Origin: Peromyscus leucopus
Lineage: Eukaryota > Chordata > Mammalia > Rodentia > Cricetidae
NCBI RefSeq assembly: GCF_004664715.2
Contig: NC_051068.1
Coordinates: 18,162,668 to 18,226,667, forward strand
Direction of reading: 5' to 3'
DNA length: 64,000 nucleotides
Under the pieces are notes generated by a model. It saw only the letters and a program-made list of their open reading frames with translations. It did no database searches and had not been told where the DNA came from. A program made the translations under genes and the position numbers. Of the stretch, positions 29,301-43,480 are shown piece after piece (within the stretch, counting starts at the first letter, position 1; every line of letters begins with the position of its first letter).

Positions 29301-32300
29301 TTTTTTAAGTGGGAGCAAAACTGATTTTTAATATTTGTTAGTTATATGATTTAAAACATAATTATTAAGTCATGATCTAAAAATCATATGGAAAGATAAA
29401 ATAAATTAACAGACTCATGTATTATTTAAGATAATGTTAAAAGCTGGCACTCCTGGCTACCTCATTATTTTTTTCACCTCTATATATTACTGTCAAAAAC
29501 TTAAAAAGCATGACATACTTGTTTCATTTGTTTTGACGATCTATAAGAAAACTCTTTGAGTTTTTTGATAGAAATATTATAATTGGAAGAGACACATTTA
29601 AGTCTGATATTCATTTTCTAAACTGGACCTTCGCACTTGAGAGTTGGGATTTCTTTTAGTTTTTAATTTTATTTGTGTGTGTGTGTGTGTCCGTGTGTCC
29701 GTGTGTCCATGATATGTGGTTGGAAGTGGGATGTCACAGTACACTTATGGAGATCAGACGACACCTTTGTGGAGTCTGTTCTTTGCTTCTATTTCACCTA
29801 GGTTGTGGGGATAAAAGTCAAATCTCCAGGTTTTTATGCCAAGCTCCTTTGCCCATTAATCCACCTACCCAGGGCAAGAGGCAAGAGTTGAGATATTTGT
29901 ATTTGAAAAACAAATGTATCCAAACATACACAGGATTCTAAGAAGCCACAGATTGAATTAGGAAATTTTATATGGCATGTATGCTTTTTACATAGAAAAA
30001 TAAGTGGCCCAAACTAGTTGAGCAGTACTGTTAATAATGCTTCATTTCAAAGAAAGTAAATCTAAAGCATTGTATTGTATAATTCCATGTTAATGTTAGA
30101 TACTAAAGAGAAAGAATTTAGGAAAAAAAAAAATAAACCACAATCCTAGATTTACCAAAAAGGAAAGGAAAATAAATTAATTTCAAAGCAATTCAAGTTG
30201 TACCTTATTTCAAAATTGCCTAATTTATTGTGGCATAAAATAAACACACTGAAACTTTGTGCTATCTATACTATTTTGTGCAGGATAAAGTGCCTGGTGC
30301 ACAGTTGGAGGGATACTCAGTGGTTAAGAACATGTACTGCTCTCTTAGAGGGCCTGAGTTCTGCTCACAACACTTGCATCAGGCAGCTCCATAGGAATAT
30401 CACCCCTCTGGCCTGTGTGAACACCTGGATTCATGTGCATAATCCCACATGCAGACAAGATACATAATTTTTAATAAAATATGTATTTTTTAAAAAGTGT
30501 CTCCTGGCATGCCTTCAGGAAGGAAAGGCATGAGGCATGATTGTATCTGAAAAACAAGGACTTGAAAACACTTCTCCTTATTATTGTATTTCTTTTAATT
30601 AATTCGTTAAATCATTATCTATCTATATCTAGCTAGCTAGCTAGCTGAATTTTACATATATGGCTGCTTGGCCTGCATGTGTTTCTGGGCATCATCTCCA
30701 TGGAGGGCGCCTTTGGAAGCCAGAAGAGGGCTTCAGAGCCCTAGAACTGGAGTTACATATGATTGAGAGCTGCCAGAAATCAAACCCAGGCCCTCTGTGG
30801 GAGCAGCCTGTGCTTTTAACTTATGAGCCACCTCTCTAATCCCTAAAATATGATTTCTATTTGATAAACTTAAAAAAAATGCTTTCAGAGAAAAAAAAAA
30901 GTGTCTCCTGGTACACTTAAGCTCTTTGTGATTTCTCATCAAAGATGACAAATCTATTTTGCTCTTTTAATTTTTCATCAAAATATAAACCATATCACAA
31001 TGATAAAGTATTTGCTTTAATCATAAGAGTGCTTGAATCTGTGTTTTTTGTAATGGTCACTTAATTAGAAGCTGTTCTACTTCATCTGTTTATTGAAGAA
31101 CAGCTGTCAGAAACCAGTGCTTTGTACTAATCACAAGACACATGTTAATATGAGTAGATTAGTTATCTCTGATTGATAATTCACTCTTATATAATCCTGA
31201 GATCTACAATGTGCTGTTTTGGAGTTTTTGTTTTTAATCACTATGTCTTTAGCATTTAATACAAATAGAGTTGATCATTGGAACTGAATACTTTAAGCCC
31301 CTTTTCAGTGCATTGTTCTCATACAGATGTAGATAATTATATCATTTTCCTAAGTTTTTTGGCTTCATGGAAAAGCAGTCTAGAGCTCACATACTCAGTA
31401 GTACAGTCTCACACTCTGATTTTGTTTGGCAGGTTGGTTCCTTTGAGCACAATCTCACAACAGATCTTTTAAACCACTTGGTGTTTGTACAGAAAGTGTT
31501 CATGAAGGAAGTGAATGAAGTAATACAGAAGGTGTCTGGTAAGACTGTCTGGGACCTAGCAATGCAAGTTTCTATTCTCGTTTGTCATGTCAGACTTCAG
31601 GATCTGAAGATTGAAGTGACACAGAAGTGGCAAAAATGATGTTGATAACTAGTGTGTGTGTGTTAGACAGAGAGAAAGGTGAGAGAGAGGATGCACACCT
31701 GGAGAACAAAAAGAGTGTCAGCTAGCTTCATTGACTTGTCTTCATCTTATTCCCTTAAGCTGGGGTCTTTCATTGAACCTGGAGCTCGCCCTTTGTTATT
31801 TGTGACTGTAGAGACCTTTCATTCAAGAAAGAAAACCTGCAGAGAGAGTCTCTTTAAGAATCAAAGCCCACCATTCACTTACAAGCTTGGGCAGTTACAG
31901 GGTAGACATGAGGGGAAGCAGGAAAGGAGGATGACAAGTTTCCTTTGGGATCAAAGATGGGCTCTTTCTAGGAGTGGCCAAAGAAATGGTGAGTAATGAG
32001 TGAAAGAAGGTCAGGTGATAGTTAGATATCTCTTATTATAGTTGTTAAGATCTGCAGAACTGTGTGTGGCAGAAATCTAGGTGATTATCAGGGGTAGAGG
32101 TAGGGGTTCAAAATGCCATGACCATGATTAACATTCTTGGCTTTTGTTTGTATGGATAGATGGAGAAGGGGCATATTTGTTGTTCATGTAGCTCTTTCCT
32201 GCTGTCAAGGTCAGCATCCTCATTGTGGTTTGAGGGCAGTTTCTGGTGTTGGAAACTTTGGAAGAGTATACCATAAGGGTGGAGTCTTTCCTCAGTGGCT

Positions 32301-32918
32301 TCCAAGCCTGCTAGTACCTATCTAGCTAGCTAACATTCTCGCCTCACAAGTTGAGGTCCTGAAACCATTTAGAAGATGGATGTTGAATAAGTCTGGCTGC
32401 TTCCAGCTAAAATTGGAAGGATACAGGGGTTTAGAGTCTTCATTCTTGCTGACTTTCAAGCACTGGAGAACAGCCAAAGGGACCCAGAGTTAGATTATCT
32501 TAGGACCTTCTGAACACAGATTAACTGTAAATGAGTGTAGACAAAATTAAGACAGTGGTTGAATGTACAAAATCTAGAGAATAGCATTACCATGAAGATT
32601 ATAATAGATTTAACCTGTTTTTACTAAAAAGATCCAGAGATCCAGTTGTAAAGCTAGTCACCAATGAGTGTTCACTTGGTAGTCTTTGGCATGGTTTTAC
32701 TCTTATTTTGTAGATCTTGTAAAACAAAGGAAGCATAAGCAGAATTATCAGAAATATATAAAAATGTATGTCTGTGGTAAGGAGAAACATGTGAGTCCTT
32801 TAATTTGACTAAGGACTTTAATTTGATTAAAAACGTATTTGTTTTATATTATTATCAATTATTGGTTATACTTTCCTGCTGTGTGCTTAATAATTTTGCC
32901 GATGACCAAAAAGAATTG

Positions 32919-32951
<33 letters not shown>

Positions 32952-35900
32952 GTTATGGACATTTAGGCTCTGGTCCTCAGGGATTACTTGCACTTGGGAG
33001 GAGCCTCTGGCTTCATTAGCCTTGCTTAGCTGTTCCATCTATTTGAGGATAAGTCAGAGGCTTTGCTTGACCATAACTTCACATCTGGAAACATGGAGGA
33101 CATTTTTCCTCTGTGTTAACCTTCTTCTTTGTAGAATGGATATTAGTTGCTGTCTACCTGGTGAGGTCTTCATGGCATCCCTGAAAAACAGGCAGATTTG
33201 ACTCACCAGGGCTACACTAGGAGTTGATCTTGGAAAGCAAAGAACAAAAATACTGTGCTTCTTAATCCCTCTGTCCACATTAGTATAGCCCTCCAAGTAG
33301 TAACTAAACACCCAGAAGATTTGTTAACAACAGTTGAGTACTTTAACTACTGTGGAATAGATAAAGTTTGGGCAAAAACTAAGCACTTTTAAATAAATCT
33401 TGATTAGATACACATCTTGTTCTTTTAAGTCAGTGCTTGTGTTACCAAGAACAGATAAATAAAATAACACTTAGAAATGTATATGTATATATAAAATCTC
33501 TTAAACCTCATCTTCTACATGACTTAATTCTTTTTACTGACTGTTTTCTTTTTAATGTACAAAATACAGTCTCATTTTTTCTGATAAGGATGCTTCTCTA
33601 ATTCTTCAGTATTTAACCTCTTCTAGGTGGGGAGCAGCCTATTCCTCTCTGGAATGAACATGATGGAACAACAGATGGTGATAAGCCAAAAATTCTCCTC
33701 TATTCCCTGAATTTACAGTTTAAGGTAAAATTTCCATAACAGTGATAACTTTTAGGACCATCTTTCTAATTAAGTAGTCTGTGTATGTTGTGGGATATTT
33801 GTATAGTACATAAATTACAAAATAGAAAGCAAAAATAAACTATAATCTTGTTTACTCAAGGAAAACCTTTTTCATTTTAACACTGCTTGGCTTTGAGCCT
33901 GGGGTCTTACAAATAGACAGCAGGCTCTCTCTCACTGAGTTGCAGCCTCAGTCCTTTTTTTAAGGGCAGGCACCAAGCTTCCTGGAGCTACCAGCTTGCT
34001 ACCTTCTTCCTTCCTTCCTTCCTCCTCCCTCCTCTCCCTACCTCCTTCCTTCCTTCCTTCCTTCCTTCCTTCTTTACTTCCTTCGTTCCTTCGTTCCTTT
34101 CTTCCTTCCCTCCCTCCCCTTCCTTCCTTCCTTCCTCCTCTTCCTCCTTCCCTCCTCCTCCCTCCCTCCCTCCCTCCCTCCCTCCCTTCCTTCCTTCCTT
34201 CCTTCTTTTCTTCCTTTTATTTTGACAGTCTCAGTTATGCAGCCTGACTAGCCTGCAGGAACCCACCATATAGATTATTAGGCTGGCCTTGAACTCAGAG
34301 ATCCACCTACCTCTCCCTCACAAGTGGTGAGATTAAAGATGTGTGCTACCATGCCTGGACCTTCTGTTATTATTATATATACATGTATTTATCTATTTGG
34401 AGATACTTTTATATCTTTCTATATCAGATTATTGCAGCTTTTTCTTCCTGAAAGCTGTATTATATTATATAGTTGAAACAGTTTATTTTACTACATTCTG
34501 GTGAACATTTGATATTTCTAATTCTTTTTTAATTTACTCTGCAAGATATGTTGGATATTTGCTCAACTAATAATAATATTTTAGGGGCTGTGGTAGAGCA
34601 CTTGCCCACGTGTGCAATTATCTGAATGAAACAGTCTATCCTCAGAACCAAAGGTAGGAGAACAGGGCATGGCTAAAAGCAAAGCAGAAAACTGTAATAA
34701 TACTTTAAGCCTTAATTATCTCATATAAAAATACTATTGTGTATTAAAGTTCAAAATATTTACCTAGAGACTATTTAGTTATAATTAATATATTTAACCT
34801 ATACTTTGAATTTTAAAGTAAAAATATTAAAATGAAATTTATTAACTATAAAGTCCTATTAATGTAACTGAATTAAATATTCCCATCATATATATCCTAC
34901 ATGTTTTAAACATGACTTTTTATCATATTTCAAAAGATTGCATTTGAGTGAGTCTATAATTGGTGTATTTTCTTATTTTCCTTATAATATGTAACCTGCT
35001 AGGGTATTCAGGTAACAGCCACCACCCCTTCAATGAGAGCTGTGAGATTTGAAACTGGACTGATTGAATTGGAACTTTCAAATCGACTTCAAACCAAAGC
35101 TTCACCAGGAAATAGCAGCTATCTGAAACTATTTGGTAAATGCCAAGTAGACTTAAATCTGGCATTAGGGCAAATTGTCAAGCATCAGGTTTGTACACAA
35201 TATGTTGGTATTGTCACTGTTGTCTTTAAATTAATTTATGTGTTACAATTTTAGAAATATTTAAGTTCCTAAAATTTATATTATAAATGCTGGTGAAAAC
35301 TTCCTTAGGCCTCTACATTCTTACTTTGCTATTTCATTACAATTTTTGATTGTATTCTGTCTACTACAGGTTAGTGCAATGACAATCTCATGAGACTTTA
35401 TCCAAAATCTGCATAAACATTTGCTTGTAATTTTTCAGTTTGTTATTATTTTTATTTCACTATCTCATGCTTTCATTAGTTAATATATAAAGTGTTAAGT
35501 TTATACTTTCTCTGTAGAATATTTGAAAATTTCACATATAATGAATGTTAATTATTTAAAGTTTTAAGAAAAAGGCAATAGCTAGTATAGTTCCCCAATG
35601 AACAAAGATTTACTGTTTATCAGAGATCTTTTCTGTTTGTTTTAATTTTGCATATATGCCCCACCTAATTTTGATTTAAAGTCATTTTTTAAATACCAGT
35701 TACAGTTTAAAAATTGATGGCTACATTAACTATTTTAAATGTTATCTATGAAAAAAACTAATTTTTCAAATGGATACATATTTTGAGAGTAAATAAATAA
35801 ATCTTATAGATATTTTGAAAGATTTAATACATCGCCATGCTTACCTCTGTTGGGTTCACTCAGCTTGCTAGCTCTCTACCACAAAGCCACAGCCCATCTC

Positions 35901-38900
35901 CAAGTTTACCTTTTATACAGTTCTTCACATTTTATATTAATTTTAACCATTTATGGTACAGAATGTAAGAAATACACCATTTAGTGGTTGAATTAGGAGA
36001 AGTATACTGTATGTAGGTCTTTTGTAGGACAACACTATTAATAATGTTTAAATTGTTCTGGTAAAAATTTTCCATTATTTGATTTTGTTAAGCTTTGAAT
36101 TTTATTTTAGGTTTATGAGGAAGCTGGTTCTGATTTTCATCAAGTTGCCTATTTTAAAACTAGAATTGGATTAAGGAATGCCCTTCGAGAAGAAATCAGT
36201 GGTTCTTCAGATAGGGAAGCTGTGCTTATTACCTTGAATAGACCAATTGTTTATGCACAACCTGTGGCCTTTGATAGAGGTAAGATTCAATTGGCCATTA
36301 CTGTCTTCTGGGTTGTGGGCATGCTCTGGATACATCTGTTTAGCTTTCTAGTGCAGATGTTTGACAGCTAAATGCCTCTTAAATCTAAAATGTGAGCACC
36401 TAAAACAAGTCTTGCTAACTCTAGTTTTTAAAATCATTTCATATTTTACAATTATTTTGCTTTTAACATAAATATGATTATTTTATTCCAAGTTTCAATC
36501 TTAGATGCTAAATTTTTTGTTTGGATTATCTACCCATTTGTGTTTTTGCCATGGGTTGATTCATTTATTCTGAAAAGGTTTACTGTGTGCTGGCTAAATG
36601 TGGGATACAAAAATGAATAACAGGATCAGGATCCCTTCCCTTAAGGAATGTAGTCTGCTGAAAAAGAGTTCAAGTAGACTTCTAAATGGAGTCAGAAATG
36701 TTTGTTCTAGATTTGAAAGAGTCTGTAACTTCCTATTCTTTTTAGAGGAGAAACAAATTCTTCAGTTTCATCTTTGAATGTAAAGTTTAGCAAGGATATA
36801 AGCAGATGAGATCATCTGTTATTTACTTTTTTATCCTAGGGCCTAGAACAGTACTACATGCTAGCTAAACATTTGTCAAGTGAGTGTTTATAAGCACATC
36901 AGCTTTCAGAAAAGAAGAGTGGTAAAGAAGGTTGACTAGATGGGCAAACTAATGTTTAAATTATTTTTCAGAGGCAATATTTCTGAATCCCTATAAACTT
37001 TCAGTCTGCAGTGGTCTTAGATCTGCCATTAAAAAACTTCCTTCTTAGCAATGCTACCATAGCACTTTGTTTGCTGAACCCTTTACTCCTGCTGTGCATC
37101 TTCGATTTCACCAGCCTTTCATTGTTCTTCACCAGGGCCTTAAAACAATCCCAGCTGGTGCATAGCACCATTCTTGGTTTTCCTCTTCTGTTGTCTCTCC
37201 ATTTTATCTTCCTAAACTTCCACACTCTGTTATGAGATGAAGAATTTCCTTGGGGGGGGGGGCGTGTTTCCTACTAACAAACTCAAATGACTTTGACCTT
37301 TCCAAATCATCCTAAAATATATGCCTTACACTATGTCTTTACATCCTTAGAAATATTTCAGAGCAGTAAGGGTATATTAGTTGATTTTCTGTTGGTATGA
37401 TAAAATACTGTGAACAAAGGCAACTTGTAGATGCGGAGTTTATTTGAGCTTAGGGATCCAGAGGAAAATGTCTGTAGAGGCCTGACAGCAGGTAGCCTGA
37501 GCAAGAAGTTAAGAAATATCTCAGCCATACAAAGGAAGTTCAGAGTAAACTATAATGGGCAGTGCTATAAACTCTCACCCACCTCCATTGCCTATTTTCT
37601 GCAGCAAGGCTCTGGTCCTAAAATTTCCATAACCTTCCAAATAGTACCATCAACTGGGAACCAAATATTTAAATACATGGGCTTAAGGGGGACATTTCTT
37701 GGTCAAACCAACATAAAACATAAACTGTACTGTTAAGGTCAAAGGTCATGTTTGTTTGCATTTATTATTCCACCCAGGACCAAATGTGTAATAGGAGTCC
37801 TACAATATTGAAGGGATAAATGGACTTGTGTTTTCTTTCTGTTGCCATTAGGCAATTGCTTGCTTTCTGCTTCATTTTTTTTTACTTGTCCATGAAAAGT
37901 ATTGACTATATCATTTTAGTTTCATTACAATTGTAGTATCATAATTTTCTAGGAGTAATTTTTATTCATAATTATTATTGATCATCAGAATTCTGTAGTA
38001 GTTGAAATTTATTAACTGTAATAAATCACTTATATTATTGACTTTAATTTTCTTTCTGCCTGTTCTTAATTTGCAAAAGCTGTGCTGTTTTGGTTGAATT
38101 ACAAGGCTGCCTATGACAACTGGAATGAACAACGAATGGCTTTACATAAGGATATTCATATGGCTACAAAGGAAGTGGTAGACATGCTCCCTGGTATCCA
38201 GCAAACATCAGCCCAGGCCTTTGGGACTCTCTTCCTCCAGCTGACTGTGAATGATCTAGGAATTTGCCTCCCTATAACAAATACTGCACAGGTACAGAAA
38301 AATCAAGATGTAGGAGTCTTTATTCCAAGATTAGAATGTAACAATTTTAAGTAGAACAGTTTATAATTTGAACAAAAACTCCTAATTCTTGCTTTTGTGA
38401 TTAAGCTTCAGAATCTTATATTTTTTAAGCAAAGAAATCTTTATATTAACCTTTGTATTAAAGTGGAAACGAAGGGATATTTCAGAATGCATTTTAATAA
38501 TGCCATCTGTAATATGGCAGGGAATTTCAGTTTGCTTACAAACTGTATTAAGTATGAATATTAAATAATGATAAGGAAACTTGCAAGTTATTTATGTAAT
38601 TGGATAGGCAAGGATGCTGTCTTCATGGTTTAGGCCCAGTTTTCAGGAAGGTATATGTACTTGAACATGTGATTGAGCAAGAAAATGCTGTGAGCCCCTG
38701 TCAGACCAAGGAGAAATAGCCCTAACAATCACATGGTAAGATCTGTCTTGTTGAAGTTTACCTTAACTGTCACTTTTAATACTTGAAATGTAATGGCAGA
38801 GATAAGCCTGTGAATGGGATGAATTCATATTTAGGGTTCTGTTTGGCAGAACACTGCTAAGAGAAACTTGGAGTTGAAGAGGAGCAGTGTTGTTTATATC

Positions 38901-41267
38901 TAAAGAGTTGAAACATGGAGGCTTTTTGATGACACGATGAGAGGCTTCAAGAAAGCTGCGCACACAAGAACTGGTTGTCATAGTGAGAGTGTTGCCCATT
39001 ATTTAAACAGAGGCTAGAAAAACAGATAATTAGCATATTAAAAAGGGAAACACACAAGCAAAATTTTCGTTTGAGTAATGTTTAAAACTTATTTTTCCAA
39101 GTTACTTTGTTTTGAGAATTTCTAGATTTGACCCTTTCTAGATTCTTATTCTTATGAATGTGAAGATTTCTAAATTTCAGAAGTCATCTGGTCTAGAGAA
39201 ATGGCTCTTGTTGTTCTTGCAGAGAACCTGGTTTTAATTCTCAGCACCCATGTGATGGTTTGCAACCATCTGTAACTCTAGTTCAGTGTATCTGAAGTCC
39301 TCTTTTGACTTCTGTGGGCACCACACACTCGTGTGATGCACATACTTAAGGACAAGCAAAACATTCATACACATAAATTAAGTCTTATTTTTTTTAAAAA
39401 AAAAAAAAAAAAAAGATGTTTAACTCACCTTTTGCCTCTATTTTCCTGTGGTATTTCTTCAGTCTAATCATACTGGAGACCTTGACACTGGCTCTGCTCT
39501 AGTGCTAACCATTGAAAGTACTCTCATCACTGCATGTTCCTCAGAGTCTCTGGTTAGCAAAGGCCATTTCAAGAACTTTTGTATCCGTTTTGCTGATGGC
39601 TTTGAGACATCGTGGGATGACTGGAAACCAGAAATCCGTGGAGATCTAGTAATGAATGCTTGTGAGTTTTGTTTATTTTCTACTTATGGGCTTATAATCA
39701 TAAAAAATTAAAATACCTGTTGATAACTAAAGGATGTTCAGATATAGGAATGCTTTTAGAAATCAAATAAGGGCTATTTGTAGCCCTTATTATTAAAGGT
39801 AACAAAATACATTTGTAAAAACCTATAACTTCTACCTTCTAGTGAAGCAGAGAGACTTCTATACATTTGAGGCTTTGATCTCTCCTTGTTTTTTCCTGTA
39901 GTCAAACCATGAATGACCAGATAAACCATTTTTGTTCCATAGATCCTGAAAGAAAGTAGTAACTGCAAGATCCAATTCATTAAACATAGAGAACCTGTAA
40001 ATCCCCTGGACTAGAATTCTAGCTTTAATTACTGGTGACACAAGGAATAACCCAATAACATAGCCCAAGTTTCTAGGATTTGAGAGTATCATTGGGAATT
40101 CTTCCAATTCCACAAAGAGGCCAGAGGATTTTGAGTTCAAGGTCTCAACCTACTAATACTCAACTATATAGCAAAAGTTTGAAGCCAGTGTGCAATGCAC
40201 TACACCATGAGGCCCTGAGGATCTCAAAAAGAAGAAGAAGGAGAAAAAAAGAATTGATCCTTCCTCACAAAGGATAGTGTGCCTAAGTTGGGAATATTTT
40301 TTTCTTTTCTATTCTTTTCATTTCTTTTTTTTTTTTTCTTTTTCAGTTTTTTCGAGACAGGGTTTCTCTGTGTAGCTTTGGTTCCTGTCCTGAGTCTCAC
40401 TCTGTAGACCAGTCTGGCCTCGGAACTTACAGAGATCTGCCTGGCTCTGCCTCCTGGGTGCTGAGATTAAAGGCATGTGCTACTGCCGCCGCCCGGTGAA
40501 TATTTTTCTTTTTAGAAAATGTTCAAGGAAAGACAAACTTAATGTCAAAGTACCTAGAAAAGGGAAGTCACTCCAACTTTAAGTAACATGTGAATACCAA
40601 TTTAGGTATTATAAAAGGACATTTATTTCACTTATTACTGTAATCAACTTTAGATTGATTGATATTTCATTTCCATTAAGGTTTACTGAAGGTGACCTTA
40701 ATTCTTTCTTTACAACTTACTCTGCTTAGAGATGATTTCAAAGATAGCATATTCTTCACTGATTAAGTTTAAGGTATCAAGTTAAAGCCAGATGGTAGTA
40801 CCAGTTTGTAGTTAAAAGCAAATATGCTTCTAGGCTTAGATCCAAGATCGTGAGATTGACAAATTGGCAAAGAGATGACAAAAGTGACAGATTATTTCTA
40901 ACCTAGTATGGTAATTCTAAATTGTCAATTCTTTTTCAATGACTTCCATTCTTAAAATATTCATACATGGGGCTGTCCAGATGGCTCAGCCAGTAAAGGC
41001 ACTTGCCACTAAGGTTAGTTCAATCTCCTGCACCCACAGGGTAGGAGGAGAGAGAACTAACTCCTGCTCTTTACTTGCACTTGCACATGCTCACACACAT
41101 AATAAAGAAATGTAAAATTTTTTTAATTTAAAAATTATTCTCACCAAAGTTTAGTGCCTCCTCTGTAATCCTGGTACTCGGAAGTCTGAAACTGGATTGT
41201 GAGTTCAAGGTCAAGCCAAGCTGCATAGCAAGAGCCTGTCATCAAAAAACAAAACCAGCAACAACAA

Positions 41268-41299
<32 letters not shown>

Positions 41300-43447
41300 C
41301 GCGCGTGCACAAATTATCATAGAATCCTAGAGGTTGGTAGAAAACCATCTAGAAGTGACCAAGTAGTGTGATTCTAATAACTACATGTTACAAGTAAAGC
41401 CAAAACTCTAGGTAAGTTGCTAAAATCATAAAATAAAATGCTACACTTTGTAGAACAGGGCTGAGTCCAAAGATTCTCCTTTTGTGGGTAGGAATTGAAG
41501 CATAGCAGAACTAAAAATCCTGTTTACATTTAGGCAATTGTCTTTGGGAGAAAACATGTGGTATTGCGTTTAAGTACAAGCATATTTTTATTGACAATTG
41601 TATTGGGGTCATTCTTGTGCAGGTGTAGTTCCAGATGGCACCTATGAAGTTTGTTCAAGGACTACAGGGCAAGCTGCAGCTGGTAGGTTCACTGTTTATT
41701 TTGACTAAAACAGAGTTAGGTGAAAATAAGATAGGAAATCTCAAATGCCAAATTCAGGAGTTGATTTGTTGATGGATAGGGAGGCTATTAAATATTTTTA
41801 GCAAGAAATCAAATGGTGATATATCAAAGGAATACCTCAAGACAGTAAGGCATAGGAAAACAGTTGGACAGTAACTTGTGGGAATGTGGGAGTGTCTCAG
41901 CTAAAAAGATTACAGGGTCAACTATTATTTAGGCTATTGAGAGGCATAGACTGATCGAAGCCAGTAATGTTTCTAGTGATCTTTTCTTTTCTCGATATTC
42001 CTTGACACTCTTCCAACTTTACCCTTAGTGTTCATCCTGAATAGCTATCTCAAGAGGTACCTGCCATCCCCAGCAACAAAGGATTAAAAAGTTAAAAGAC
42101 AGTTTCCGGCAGCCCTGCTAGGAGGCTAGAGACTGAGCAAACTTACCTTTTGGGAGAAGACACGTGTCTTTACCAGGACTGTCTGTTTATACAGCCTACT
42201 CAGTCCTGCTTAACAAGAAGCAAGGTCTTGTCCCAGGATATTTGAAGATGATGTTAAATTTAAGAATGCTGTGTCAGGGAAGGGAGGGGACAACTGGAAC
42301 CAGTATCTAACTGTCACCAGGGCCTGTTCAACTCTGGCTTTTGTTCCTCTCTCACTGCTTCTTTTATTTTGGATCCTTTTTTGTTTGTTTGCTTTGCTTT
42401 AATTGATGACATCACATGGATGGAAAGAGCTCATGGCCTCATTTCCACTCTCATTTAAAATAGACCAACCTTAAGTACAGAGAAAGATTTTTGTTTTTTT
42501 AGTTTTGATGTTTACTTTGACCAGTTATTTAGTTACTTGTAGCTGATGGATGAGTTTATAATGGTTCATGCTAGTCTCATGGGCAGGGAGAGCTGTTGAG
42601 CTCAGAGGGAACATGTAGCCCTTGAGATAAAGAGCCATGCTATTTATACAGAAGAGGTAGATGCACACTGTATACTTGGAAACCAGTTCACTGTCTGGTG
42701 TTTCAGAAAGGCCAGCATACAATTCAGAATTTCTTATACTCCTATTCCTAGGATTTTTTTAATACCACTTCTTTATTTAAACAGAAAGTAGTAGTGCTGG
42801 AACATGGACTCTCAATGTATTGTGGAAAATGTGTGGGATTGATGTCCACATGGACCCTAACATTGGCAAAAGGCTTAATGCTCTGGGCAACACTCTTACA
42901 ACACTGACAGGAGAGGAAGACATAGATGACATTGCTGACCTCAATTCAGTAAACATAGCTGACCTATCAGATGAAGATGAAGTTGATACTATGTCTCCCA
43001 CAATCCATAATGTAAGTGCAGAATTTCAAGACTGGTTTTCTTGAAACAAATACCTGATAATTCAGTGTTATTTTGTATGTTGTGGTTGCTATTTGTGGAG
43101 GCAGGGAAGAAGGTGGTGGTTTCTGGGTCTGCATTTTACAGTGCTGTTGTGTATTTCATAATAATGCCATTATGAAATGTGCCTTAACCTTAATGTAATG
43201 TAATAACATTGAAAGTGGAGTAAGATAAATCAAAGCATAGAAAGTAGATCAGTGGGTCCTCAGTCTGGTTGGGTGATGAGGTTTGAGAACAGAGATGGAA
43301 AGGCCTGTGACAAAGAAGGGTGCTTTTCTGGGTAATGCTGAGAGTGTGGTGGTGACTGTAGAGTTCTAGATAGACTAAAACCATGGAGTGTACATGCTAA
43401 ATGGATGGGTATTATGGTTTGTAAACCATAGCTCAGGAAAGAGGGTT

Positions 43448-43480
<33 letters not shown>

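Noticed and set aside
33996..34247. Long open frame rich in Ser, Pro, Leu and Phe
   Set aside because: It is only the translation of the polypyrimidine array; no codon structure, splice context or family.
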